Source: Magnetospirillum moscoviense
GTDB taxonomy: Bacteria > Pseudomonadota > Alphaproteobacteria > Rhodospirillales > Magnetospirillaceae
Direction: 5' to 3'
NCBI RefSeq assembly: GCF_001650635.1
Contig: NZ_LWQU01000145.1
Location: 1 to 32,298, forward strand
DNA length: 32,298 bases
The notes under the pieces are model-generated. The model worked only from the letters and a program-made list of their open reading frames with translations. It had not been told where the DNA came from and searched no databases. Below are positions 1-7,868 of this stretch, piece by piece (position 1 is the first letter of the stretch; the number at the start of each line of letters is the position of its first letter). The position numbers were made by a program, and so were the translations under genes.

Positions 1-740
1 GTCCGTACCGCCTTGATTTCTATATCAGATTTGGCAGTCGCTGTCACGAAATCGCAGCACCATCTGGGAAATCCGGGCTTAGGAAAGTCATCTGCAAGGG
101 CAGGCAAAAGGCTGCGCAAGTGCTGCGCGGCAGCATCGACGCGGCCGGTGAGCAAGAGGGCGGTGCCGAGATTCACGCCAACCTCCTCGACATTATGCAG
201 TCCGAAGACCGCCAACCCCCGATAGGCGTTCTTGGTCAGTTCCAGGGCTAATTCCAGGTCGCCCGATTCTGCGGCTACCGCTCCCATGTTGGCTTGCGCC
301 GTCAGGGCGCCGAACTGGTCGCCATCTTCTAAAAAGCGAATCTTCGCCTTTTGCAGCTGACTTTGGGCGCGTGCCAAGTCTTTCCCTTCACCCCACATAT
401 AGCAGGCAGCCGTGCTGCGCAGGAAGTAGCCGTAGCATCTGGATTGTGCAGCGCGCGCGTCGGCCTTTTCACGGACTTCCAGCCACTTGAACAATTGCTT
501 GATGGTGGCCAGGCGCCGCTTGACGCTGGTTTCCTTCAATCCCTCGTCGTTCAGCATGCCGCCGATATAGCGGCGCAGCCTGTCGCGATCGATCTCGCCG
601 ACCGGGACTGCGGAACCCAATCTTGCCCGCGCGTGGGCCAAGTCGGTGTCATAGGCCCGGAGCGTGTGGGACGACAACGTCTTGGCAACTCGGCAATGAT
701 CGAGAAAGCGGACGGCTGCGTCCGAAAAGGTGATGTCCAA
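1..740 (-). CDS. Partial chimaeric protein: tyrosine-recombinase core-binding domain joined to TPR-like helices
   Basis: The frame is open on the minus strand from about 800 to the window edge and has no stop, so the 3' end lies outside. The first 90 or so residues (about 740-465) read like the SAM-like core-binding domain of a tyrosine recombinase, with motifs such as SSHTLRAYDTDL, DRDRLRRYIGG and SVKRRLATIKQLFKWLE. A catalytic domain with its Arg/His/Tyr residues should follow. Instead the frame continues into helical, TPR-like sequence (for example GALTAQANMGAVAAESGDL and NLGTALLLTGRVDAAAQHL). No ATG or GTG begins the frame; TTG at 740 is the best candidate, preceded by a G-rich stretch. 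It could be an accidental in-frame fusion left by a deletion, a decayed integrase, or a real hybrid. The domain assignments come from reading motifs and are moderately sure; whether it is expressed is unknown. Confidence 0.55.
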   Translation of the reverse strand, partial: MDITFSDAAVRFLDHCRVAKTLSSHTLRAYDTDLAHARARLGSAVPVGEIDRDRLRRYIGGMLNDEGLKETSVKRRLATIKQLFKWLEVREKADARAAQSRCYGYFLRSTAACYMWGEGKDLARAQSQLQKAKIRFLEDGDQFGALTAQANMGAVAAESGDLELALELTKNAYRGLAVFGLHNVEEVGVNLGTALLLTGRVDAAAQHLRSLLPALADDFPKPGFPRWCCDFVTATAKSDIEIKAVR

Positions 741-839
741 GATTTCCGCCCCCAGGATGAACCCAGGAGCCTTGTCCCAGGATAGCGGGCCAAGAACAAT
801 TCACCATTCGGTATAAAATCACTCAGTTGAGCTGTCTGG

Positions 840-862
840 ATATTCGCTGTATTTGCGAATAT
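840..862. promoter_or_regulatory. Perfect 8-bp inverted repeat upstream of the chimaeric gene
   Basis: ATATTCGC (840-847) and GCGAATAT (855-862) form a perfect dyad with a 7-bp spacer in an AT-rich patch. The patch lies between the left-edge minus-strand gene and the convergent-side unknown gene at 970. The position, about 100 bp upstream of the likely start at 740, suits an operator or promoter element. No regulator is identified. The rest of 741-969 shows no gene I can support. Confidence 0.35.
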
Positions 863-969
863 CTATGTAATTACCACTCATGGCCTGCTTCACGCCCGGC
901 CTAAATCCAAATGATGGAGGAATCACTGTCTGCTGCCGCCTGACGCTGTCACGCGTCCAGCCCCGGCCG

Positions 970-1743
970 TCACACCTCGCAGGTGGCGAGGTGGACCAGG
1001 AAGTGGCCGATCAGGTGGTGCGGGTCCGAGCCGAATTCCTTGCGGAACGCGGCGTCGTCGGTCGGGGCGATTTCGGTCAGCGGCCGGAACAGAGCCTGGA
1101 AAAAAGCGCAGAATTCGCGGTTGCCGAACACGCGCGGTTCTTCACTATGGTCGATCTCGCGGGTGACGAAGGCGCTTTGGCCCAGGCTGACCGTGGTCGG
1201 CGTGTATTGCATCAGCTTGATGAACCAGTCCTTGCGCAGCTCCCACCGCTTGAACGAGGTGGCGATGCGGGTCAGCGTGTGCCACTGGATGCGCTTGGCC
1301 TGGGGATCGGCGTAGAACAGGTCCCAGTGGAACTGGTCGCCCAGTTCTTCCTTCATGCCGGCGACGATCGCCTTGCACTGGTCGCCGTATTTCTGGGCGT
1401 CGTCGCCCAGTACCAGATGGAAGAACGAGAACACGTTGGGCAGCATGTCGCGGTCCAGCCGGCCGTCCTGCAGATCCTCGTTCAACGGGTGGATCATCAG
1501 GCGGCCATAGGCGTTGGTCCGTTCCTGGGCCAGCTTGTCCTGCTCGACGGCGTCGATGATCTCGGTATAGGCGTGGCGGTAGAATTCGTCGAAATGGGCG
1601 CCGGCCTTCAATCCTTCGACGATGTCGTGCAACGACTTCATGCCGATCGGCTGGCCGTGATAGGCCGCCTCCGCCGCCTTCAGCAGCGCGTCAAGGACGT
1701 GGTTGGTGGTCTGACGCAAAAGGCGCGGCCCGCGCGTACCCAT
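970..1743 (-). CDS. Hypothetical protein, 257 aa
   Basis: I do not recognise this protein. It is a soluble-looking 257-residue sequence with no signal peptide or membrane segment, rich in aromatic residues and histidines. Examples are the stretch around residues 100-150 with FSFFHLVLGDD and QFHWDLFYADP, and the C-terminal DPHHLIGHFLVHLATCEV. The start at ATG 1743 is the first in frame and has only a weak upstream purine stretch. It is the last gene of a minus-strand run (two paralogous unknowns, then a VOC protein, then this gene) and follows the VOC stop by about 50 bp, so cotranscription is plausible. GC-rich codon usage matches its neighbours, which supports a real gene. No function can be assigned. 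Confidence 0.75.
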   Translation of the reverse strand: MGTRGPRLLRQTTNHVLDALLKAAEAAYHGQPIGMKSLHDIVEGLKAGAHFDEFYRHAYTEIIDAVEQDKLAQERTNAYGRLMIHPLNEDLQDGRLDRDMLPNVFSFFHLVLGDDAQKYGDQCKAIVAGMKEELGDQFHWDLFYADPQAKRIQWHTLTRIATSFKRWELRKDWFIKLMQYTPTTVSLGQSAFVTREIDHSEEPRVFGNREFCAFFQALFRPLTEIAPTDDAAFRKEFGSDPHHLIGHFLVHLATCEV

Positions 1744-1794
1744 GAAGCCCAGTCCAAAACAGTCGAGTCATTGATCAGACTGCCACCCAAGAGG

Positions 1795-2256
1795 TTAACA
1801 ACCCCCAAAGGTGAAACTGGGTGTTCCACCATATTCGGCCAGCTCGACGATGATCCCGTCGGGGTCGGGCACATAGGCCATGCGCTTGCCCACCGGCACG
1901 ATGGCGCGCGGCACCTCGATTGCCGGCGGCGGCGTCTCCAGCCGGGCCAGGCAGGCATCCAGATCATCGACCCGGATGGCGACGTGGCGCAGCCCGGTGG
2001 CGGCGTGGTCGGACAGGTCGGCTTCTGTCGTCCCTTCGGGGGTGGCGAAGGCCAGCAACTCGATCCGGCAGCCGCCGTCGGGGGCATCCAGGATGATGCA
2101 GCGGGCACGGGCGCCGTCGATGCCGGTCAGGCGGTCGAACCACTCGCCCTCGAGCCAGCGATCCATCACCGGCGCCAACCCCAGCAGCCGGCCATAGAAA
2201 TCCCTGGATGCCACCGGGTCGGTCACCACCAGGTTGACATGGTCCAGCAGGGTCAT
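1795..2256 (-). CDS. VOC-superfamily (glyoxalase/bleomycin-resistance/dioxygenase fold) protein
   Basis: This is a 153-residue two-module VOC protein. The first module begins LLDHVNLVVTDPVASRDFYGRLLGL and the second contains LRHVAIRVDDLDACLARLE. Residues in the places of the usual metal ligands are His6, Glu66 (in CRIELLAF), His91 (in LRHVAIRV) and Glu138 (in GIIVELAEY), so a metal-dependent enzyme of the glyoxalase I or methylmalonyl-CoA-epimerase type is likely; the substrate is not evident. The N-terminal ATG at 2256 overlaps the stop of the upstream unknown gene (ATGA), which indicates translational coupling with it. Length is normal for a single-chain VOC domain protein. Confidence 0.88.
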   Translation of the reverse strand: MTLLDHVNLVVTDPVASRDFYGRLLGLAPVMDRWLEGEWFDRLTGIDGARARCIILDAPDGGCRIELLAFATPEGTTEADLSDHAATGLRHVAIRVDDLDACLARLETPPPAIEVPRAIVPVGKRMAYVPDPDGIIVELAEYGGTPSFTFGGC

Positions 2257-3419
2257 TTCGGCAGGTCGTTATAGAAGGCGATCAGTACCGGCGCCTTGCG
2301 CTCGCGCTCGATGTCGGATCGGCCCAGTGTCTGGATCAATTGCCTGATGAATACCCGATCGACCTTGGGGAAGTCGAAAAAGGCCTTGATGGCCAAAAGG
2401 TCGCCGCCATGGTGCTCCAGCCGTTCGATCTGCGCCAGCAGCCCGTCGCGGAACGATCCCGGGCGGCCGTAATCGGATCTGCTCTTGGGCTGGAATTCCT
2501 GCTCGTACAATTGCGCCAGCGATTCCCAGGCCGCCGCCAGCACCTCGCCATCCAACAGCAAGATGCGTTCCAGCGCCGGGATGTCGGCCGGATAAGGCGG
2601 GATATAGCCGCGCTTGGCGGCGTCTTCCTGGAAATCCGGCCAGGGATCGTCATGGGCCTGGCGCGGGCGCGGCTTGCCGTCCTTGCCCTTCAGGGCCGCG
2701 TCCGGATGCAGGCTGGCCCAGCGGCTGTGCCATTGATGCATGATCGGGTTGTTGATGTCCTGGGACTGCGCCATGCCGATCAGGCGGGCGGCGGCGCCGT
2801 CCTCGGTCCAGTCGCGGGTGTTGGCCAGTTCCTTCAGCCGGCGGCTGCCGCGCATGGTCGGCAGCACGCATTCGCGCACCACCTTGTCGAAACAGGCGGC
2901 GAAGCCGGGTGCGACGATGAAGGGCGGCGGGATGTGGTGGCGGGTGCCGGTGACCGCCAGCACCGTCAGGGTACGGCGGAGATAGCGGGATATGGCTTCG
3001 TCGAACAAGGTGGGAAAGTCGCCGAACGACAGGCTGGACAGGTCTTCGTCGGCGGGGGGCAGCCGGTCCATGACCGCTTCGGTGGTTTCCTCTTCGGCGG
3101 CGACCTTGCCGCTCAGCATCGGTTTGGCCAGGTCGAACAGCAGCCAGCGTTCCTTGTCGCGCGCGCCCTCGTCGCCGGTCGGCAGCAGCGGGTCGAATTG
3201 GTCGCGGCTGGCGGCCTCGACCGCCGCCTGGCCGGTGCGGCGCAGCGCATGGTCCAAGATGACGTTGAAGATCAGATCCAACTGCTTGAGGTTGGCCCAT
3301 TTCAGTGTCTCCGGGTCGCCCAGGGTCAGGCGGCGCAGCAGCAGGATTTGTGGCACCTCCAGACGGCGGGTCACCGAAACCAGGTCAGCCACCTTGCTTT
3401 CGAAATTTCCCCCGCTCAT
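2253..3419 (-). CDS. Hypothetical protein, member 2 of a tandem paralogous pair
   Basis: This 388-residue protein (from ATG 3419) is of no family I recognise. It is clearly paralogous to the gene just upstream at 3523-4806. Both begin with a conserved block (here NFESKVADLVSVTRRLEVP, then LLRRLTLGDPETLKWAN). Both end with an alignable C-terminal block (FRDGLLAQIERLEHHGGDLLAIKAFFDFP, then FIRQLIQTLGRSDIERERKAP). No signal peptide or membrane span is seen. An in-frame ATG at 3455 is an alternative start, but 3419 aligns with the paralogue. The stop overlaps the ATG of the VOC gene by ATGA. The C-terminal block resembles a compact helical domain, but I assign no function. Confidence 0.78.
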   Translation of the reverse strand: MSGGNFESKVADLVSVTRRLEVPQILLLRRLTLGDPETLKWANLKQLDLIFNVILDHALRRTGQAAVEAASRDQFDPLLPTGDEGARDKERWLLFDLAKPMLSGKVAAEEETTEAVMDRLPPADEDLSSLSFGDFPTLFDEAISRYLRRTLTVLAVTGTRHHIPPPFIVAPGFAACFDKVVRECVLPTMRGSRRLKELANTRDWTEDGAAARLIGMAQSQDINNPIMHQWHSRWASLHPDAALKGKDGKPRPRQAHDDPWPDFQEDAAKRGYIPPYPADIPALERILLLDGEVLAAAWESLAQLYEQEFQPKSRSDYGRPGSFRDGLLAQIERLEHHGGDLLAIKAFFDFPKVDRVFIRQLIQTLGRSDIERERKAPVLIAFYNDLPK

Positions 3420-3522
3420 CCCCTGTCCCGTGCTTGCTCTCCCCAGGCAGTCCATTATCGGCAGGCTTGGAGACAGCGCAAGCTTTTGTCATGCATCGCC
3501 GCATGGTGCGACACCTGGAAAG

Positions 3523-4806
3523 TTATTCCGGCACGGTCTGGGCAAAGCCCGCCAGGAACGGGGCCTGACGGTAGCGCTCGCTGTCGGTGCGACCGAAATT
3601 GGTCAGCAGGCGGCGGATGAAGTTGCCGTTGATGTTGGGAAACATGAAATAGGACTTGATGGCCAGGAACTCGCCGACATGGTCGGGCAGCTTGGCCGAC
3701 CAGCGCATCAGGCCGTCGCGGAAGGCGCCTTCGCGCGCCTGCTCCTGGCGTCCCGAGGGGGCGAATTCCTGCTCGTACAATTGCGAGATCTCGCGCCAGG
3801 CCTTGGCGATGGCCTCGACCTCGAAGCGGATGAAATCCTGCAGCAATTGCAGGTGTTCCTCGGTCGGCGGGTCGTAATTGCCGTTGGTGGCGTCCTCGCG
3901 GAACAGAGGCCACGGGTTTTCCTCGGGCTTGGGCTTCTTGCCCTTGGGGGCGCGCATCGCGCCCCAGCGCGTGTCCCAATTGTGCAGGACCGGGTTGTTG
4001 TGGTCGCCCGAGCCGATGATGTCGATCAGCTTGGCGCCGCCGACCTCGGCCCAGTTGTAGCTCATGCCCAGCTGCTGGATATGGCGCGAGGCGTGCATCG
4101 GCGGCAGGACGTAGCGGCGCAGAACCTCTTCGTAGCAGCGGCCGAATTCGGGGGCCAGCGGGAAGGGCGGGCGGCCGCCCTTGATGGCGCCCTGGATGCT
4201 GAACAGCGCCAGGATATTGCGCGAATAGGCGGACAGAGTGTCGTCGAACAGCGTCTTGAAATCGCTGAACGGCCTTTCCTCGGATCCCTCGACCGAGCGG
4301 GAATTGGCCGACGGCATCATTCGTTCGGAATCGGGACCCAGTTGCGCGGCGAACAGGGGCGGCGGCTCTTTGGGCTTGCACACCGTCCGGCTGACCTTCT
4401 CGCCGGGGGCAGTGGGGCTAAGGGACAGCAGCTTGGCCAGCGAGTTGCCATGTTCGGCTTCGATCGCCGCCGGCTTGGGCTTCGGCCCGATCATCTGGGT
4501 CGCGATGGCGTTGACCACCCGCAGATCCTCGGCCTGGGCCTCGGGCTTGCCGGGCATGACCAAAGTCTTGTAATCGCCGTCGCGTGCGGCGATCAGCGCG
4601 GTCTTGTCCATGCGCTCCAGCGCCTTGGTGACCAGCACGTTGAACACCACGTTCAGTTGGCGTTCGTTGGCCCATTTCAGGCTTTCGGGGTCGGACAAAG
4701 TCAGGCGGCGCAGCATCAGGATGTGCGGCACCTCAAGGTGCCGGGTCGTGGCAATCAGATTCGAGACCTTCGCCTCGAACGTCTTGTTGTCACGCGCTTC
4801 CGTCAT
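3523..4806 (-). CDS. Hypothetical protein, member 1 of a tandem paralogous pair
   Basis: This protein has 427 residues from ATG 4806, chosen because a GACGAGG ribosome-binding site lies six bases upstream and because the N-terminus (MTEARDNKTFEAKVSNLIA) then lines up with the neighbour's. It shares with the downstream 388-residue protein the LEVPHILMLRRLTLSDPES block near the N-terminus. The pair also share the sequence YEQEFAP, the FRDGL segment, the segment EFLAIKSYFMFP and the segment NFGRTDSERYRQAPF at the C-terminus. The middle (about residues 110-170) is more divergent, charged and Pro/Ser-rich. There are no obvious membrane segments or catalytic motifs. It leads a likely four-gene minus-strand operon. 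Function unknown. Confidence 0.8.
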   Translation of the reverse strand: MTEARDNKTFEAKVSNLIATTRHLEVPHILMLRRLTLSDPESLKWANERQLNVVFNVLVTKALERMDKTALIAARDGDYKTLVMPGKPEAQAEDLRVVNAIATQMIGPKPKPAAIEAEHGNSLAKLLSLSPTAPGEKVSRTVCKPKEPPPLFAAQLGPDSERMMPSANSRSVEGSEERPFSDFKTLFDDTLSAYSRNILALFSIQGAIKGGRPPFPLAPEFGRCYEEVLRRYVLPPMHASRHIQQLGMSYNWAEVGGAKLIDIIGSGDHNNPVLHNWDTRWGAMRAPKGKKPKPEENPWPLFREDATNGNYDPPTEEHLQLLQDFIRFEVEAIAKAWREISQLYEQEFAPSGRQEQAREGAFRDGLMRWSAKLPDHVGEFLAIKSYFMFPNINGNFIRRLLTNFGRTDSERYRQAPFLAGFAQTVPE

Positions 4807-4851
4807 CCAGGCCTCGTCCCGCCCATATGCCCGCATTGTAGCGGTTCTTCC

Positions 4852-4902
4852 CAGATGGGGATTACAGGACTCCTGTCCATGGCGCAAGCCCTAGCCCATC
4901 TG
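4852..4902 (-). other. Inverted repeat in the leader of the paralogous-pair operon
   Basis: CAGATGGG (4852-4859) and CCCATCTG (4895-4902) form a perfect 8-bp inverted repeat with a 35-base spacer. The spacer itself holds the short dyad GGACTCCTGTCC. It lies 45-95 bases upstream of the ATG at 4806, where it could fold in the 5' untranslated RNA or act as a binding site. No clear sigma-70 promoter is seen here. Confidence 0.25.
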
Positions 4903-4961
4903 TGCGCATCTTCAACTTATGACAAGAAGGCGTCAATCCGGCAGATAGCCGAGGAAGTGCC

Positions 4962-5672
4962 CTAAATTTTTATGACTTCGCCGTGGCGGGCGCAGGCAGT
5001 CTCGGCCGCCTCGACGAAAGTATCGGTGATCTGGTCGGGCTGGCGCAGTGTCGCCTGATCCTCGCCGGGGAAGGCGATGGCACGCATGCGGGTGGCGACG
5101 GCGCCGGGATCGATCAGGTTGACCTTCAAGGCGGTGATGTTGGCCACCTCGGCGGCCCAACTGAGCACCAATTGCTCCAGCGCCGCCTTGGTGGCGCCGT
5201 AGCAGCCCCAATAGGGCAAGCCGGCATGGGCCGCGCCCGAGGTGACGAACAGCGCGCGGCCGGCCGGCGCCATGCGCAGCAGCGGGTCGAAGGCGCGGAT
5301 CAGGCGGTAGTTGGCGGTGACGTTGACGTCGAAGGCTTCCTGGAAGTGCTTGGGCTTCTGGTGGCCGACAGGCCCCAGCCCGCCGCCGATATCACCGGCG
5401 ATCCCGGCCAGGACATCGACGCGGCCGAAGCGCTGGAACAAGGCGGCCCCGACCTGATCGATGGAATCGAACTGGCGCAGATCCAGCGGGCACAGCACCG
5501 CCTTGCCGCCGGCATCGGCGATTTCGTCGTCCAGCTCTTCCAGCGCTCCTTGCGTGCGGGCGATGCACACCACCTCGGCGCCCTCGGCGGCGAAGCGCTT
5601 GGCCACCGCCCGGCCGATCCCGCGCGAGGCGCCGGTGACGACCGCGACCCGGCCGGCCAGACGACCACTCAT
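4962..5672 (-). CDS. SDR-family NAD(P)-dependent oxidoreductase
   Basis: This is a 236-residue classical short-chain dehydrogenase/reductase. The cofactor-binding glycine motif TGASRGIG is at residues 13-20. The catalytic residues fit the Asn-Ser-Tyr-Lys pattern: Asn117 (DVNVTANY), Ser145, Tyr158 and Lys162 (CYGATK). The usual NNAG loop is replaced by AGIAGD, a tolerated variation. The substrate cannot be read from the sequence. The ATG at 5672 overlaps the purF stop (ATGA), so it is translationally coupled to purF and is the last gene of the dnaB-to-SDR cluster. The fold assignment is secure; the physiological role is not. Confidence 0.92.
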   Translation of the reverse strand: MSGRLAGRVAVVTGASRGIGRAVAKRFAAEGAEVVCIARTQGALEELDDEIADAGGKAVLCPLDLRQFDSIDQVGAALFQRFGRVDVLAGIAGDIGGGLGPVGHQKPKHFQEAFDVNVTANYRLIRAFDPLLRMAPAGRALFVTSGAAHAGLPYWGCYGATKAALEQLVLSWAAEVANITALKVNLIDPGAVATRMRAIAFPGEDQATLRQPDQITDTFVEAAETACARHGEVIKI

Positions 5673-7129
5673 TTCTTGGGGTCCGTCAGCAGCGACAATT
5701 GCTTGGACTCGGTCAGCCCGTCCATGTAGTCGGTGGGGATGACCGGATAGTCGCCGGTGAAGCAGGCATCGCAGAATTGCGGGCTGTGGGAGTTGCGGCC
5801 CGGCTCGCCGACGGCGCGGTACAGGCCGTCGATCGAGATGAAGGCCAAGGAATCGACGCCGATCAGGTCGGCCATGCCCTGGACGTCGTAGCGGGACGCC
5901 AGCAGCTTGTCGCGCTCGGGGGTGTCGATGCCGAAATAGCAGGAATGGGTGGTCGGCGGCGACGAGATGCGCATATGGACCTCGGTGGCGCCGGCCTGGC
6001 GGACCATCTCGACGATCTTGCGGCTGGTGGTGCCGCGCACGATGGAATCGTCGACCAGAATGACGCGCTTGCCCTGGATGGTGGCCTTGTTGGGGTTGTG
6101 CTTCATCTTGACGCCGACATGACGGGTCTGGTCGGTCGGCTGGATGAAGGTGCGGCCCACATAATGGTTACGGATGATGCCCAGGTCGAACGGCAGCTTG
6201 GCTTCGGTGGCGAAGCCCAGGGCGGCCGGAACGCCGGAATCGGGCACCGGCACCACCACGTCGGCATCGACGAAGCTTTCGCGCGCCAGTTCGGCGCCGA
6301 TGCGCTTACGAGCATCATAGACGCTGGTGCCCTCGACGATCGAATCGGGGCGGGCGAAATAGATGTACTCGAAGATGCAGAAGCGACGTTTGGTGTCGCC
6401 GAACGGCTTGACCGAACGAACGCCGGCATCGGTGATGATCACCACCTCGCCGGCCTCGATGTCGCGGACGAACTCGGCGCCGATGATGTCCAGCGCGCAG
6501 GTTTCGGACGCCAGGCACCAGGCGCCGTCCAGCTTGCCCAGCACCAGCGGGCGGATGCCCTGGGGGTCGCGCATGCCCATCAGACCCTCGCCGGTCAGGC
6601 AGACCAGCGAATAGGCGCCGTCGATCTGGCGCAGCGCGTCGATGACGCGGTCCTCGACCGGGCCATGCAGGCTGATGGCGATCAGATGGATGATGACTTC
6701 GGTGTCGGTGGTGCTTTGGAACAGGCAGCCGCGCTTGACCAGCGAGCGCCGGAGCGCCTGGGCGTTGGTCAGGTTGCCGTTATGGCCCAGCGCCAGGCCG
6801 CCGAACTCCATTTCGGCGAACAAGGGCTGGACGTTTCTCAGCAAGGTCTCGCCGGTGGTGGAATAGCGGACATGGCCGACCGCCTTGGCGCCCTTCAGCT
6901 TGCGGATGACGTTCTCGGAGCCGAAGCAATCCTCGACATGGCCGAGGTCGCGGTGGTTGTGGAACTTGTCGCCGTCCAGCGAGACGATGCCGGCGGCTTC
7001 CTGTCCGCGATGCTGCAGCGCGTGCAGGCCTAGCGCCGTCAGGGCCGCGGCCTCGGGGTGGCCGTAAATGCCGAACACCCCGCATTCCTCGCGCAGATGG
7101 TCATCGTCATAAGGATTGGTGGTGAACAT
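5669..7129 (-). CDS. purF: Amidophosphoribosyltransferase (PurF)
   Basis: PurF catalyses the first committed step of purine synthesis, making 5-phosphoribosylamine from PRPP and glutamine in the cytoplasm. The N-terminal class II glutaminase begins after a 15-residue propeptide, so Cys16 (EECGVFGIYGH) should become the catalytic N-terminal Cys. The phosphoribosyltransferase domain carries the PRPP loop VILVDDSIVRGTT at 357-369. Cys251, Cys397, Cys453 and Cys456 match the [4Fe-4S] ligands of the Bacillus-type enzyme, so this is the propeptide-processed, iron-sulfur class. The ATG at 7129 gives 486 residues, a normal length; an upstream open extension is not used because the family begins here. 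It lies 20 bp behind cvpA and overlaps the SDR gene by ATGA. The cvpA-purF order is common in proteobacteria. Confidence 0.97.
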   Translation of the reverse strand: MFTTNPYDDDHLREECGVFGIYGHPEAAALTALGLHALQHRGQEAAGIVSLDGDKFHNHRDLGHVEDCFGSENVIRKLKGAKAVGHVRYSTTGETLLRNVQPLFAEMEFGGLALGHNGNLTNAQALRRSLVKRGCLFQSTTDTEVIIHLIAISLHGPVEDRVIDALRQIDGAYSLVCLTGEGLMGMRDPQGIRPLVLGKLDGAWCLASETCALDIIGAEFVRDIEAGEVVIITDAGVRSVKPFGDTKRRFCIFEYIYFARPDSIVEGTSVYDARKRIGAELARESFVDADVVVPVPDSGVPAALGFATEAKLPFDLGIIRNHYVGRTFIQPTDQTRHVGVKMKHNPNKATIQGKRVILVDDSIVRGTTSRKIVEMVRQAGATEVHMRISSPPTTHSCYFGIDTPERDKLLASRYDVQGMADLIGVDSLAFISIDGLYRAVGEPGRNSHSPQFCDACFTGDYPVIPTDYMDGLTESKQLSLLTDPKK

Positions 7130-7149
7130 GCCCGTTCTCGCCGCTCGCA

Positions 7150-7833
7150 TCACTGGTTTGATTGGATCAGCCGGTCCAACTGGCTCCGGCTTTCCTTGTC
7201 GTATCCCGACCCTGACTTGTCCCCCGTCTTCTTTCCGTCGGCGCTGGGCGCCGAAGGCTGGGGGGCTACGTATTTGCGGAAAGTTTCTTCCGCCTGCTTC
7301 AGGTCCTTGGCGTCCTTGGCGCTTTCGCGCGCCTTGGCCTCGGCGGCGCCGAACCCTTCCGGGGCCAGGCCGCGCAACAGGTTGGAACCGTGTTCCAGCC
7401 AAGGTTGGGTTTTGGCCCGGGCCAGCCATTCCGGCGGCTCTTCGGTGACCATCACCATTCCCATATAGGCAAGGCTGACCAGAACCGCACCCCGGACCAG
7501 ACCGAAAACGAATCCCAGCGACGAATCGACGCTGTTCAGCGCCGATCGGCGCACGCGGTCGGCCACCATCTTGGTGACCACCGACAAGATCAGCAAGGTG
7601 ACCAGGAACAGCGTGGCGCCGGCGGCGATGTCGGCGACCAGGGCGCTGCCGATCTGGGCGCGAAACAGCGGCTGGACGTGGGTAAATCCGTAAAGGGCGG
7701 CGAAGGCGGCGCCGACCCAGGCGGTGATGGCCAGCACCTCGTGGACGAAGCCGCGCATGAAGGCGAACCCGGCCGAGCCCAACAGCACGACGGCCACGAC
7801 GATGTCGACGGCGGTGACGGGAAGGTTGCCCAT
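7150..7833 (-). CDS. cvpA: CvpA-family inner-membrane protein
   Basis: CvpA is an inner-membrane protein, first linked to colicin V production, often encoded just before purF; its molecular role is still poorly defined. Here the 227-residue protein has about four hydrophobic spans in the first 135 residues, starting with VDIVVAVVLLGSAGFAFMRGFVHE. The family's G-F-x-RG-F-V-H-E and LNSVDSSLGFVFGLVRG features are present. The C-terminal 90 residues are a charged, Lys/Ala/Ser-rich cytoplasmic tail. The ATG at 7833 lies 35 bp behind radA, and the stop is 20 bp ahead of purF, consistent with one transcript. Confidence 0.93.
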   Translation of the reverse strand: MGNLPVTAVDIVVAVVLLGSAGFAFMRGFVHEVLAITAWVGAAFAALYGFTHVQPLFRAQIGSALVADIAAGATLFLVTLLILSVVTKMVADRVRRSALNSVDSSLGFVFGLVRGAVLVSLAYMGMVMVTEEPPEWLARAKTQPWLEHGSNLLRGLAPEGFGAAEAKARESAKDAKDLKQAEETFRKYVAPQPSAPSADGKKTGDKSGSGYDKESRSQLDRLIQSNQ

Positions 7834-7868
7834 GAAAGCGCGGTTCTCGTGTCCTTAAGTGGCCGGGC

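Noticed and set aside
880-2274. A long plus-strand open frame opposite the VOC gene and the 257-residue unknown
   Set aside because: It is antisense to two supported genes, has an unnatural amino-acid composition and lacks a ribosome-binding site.
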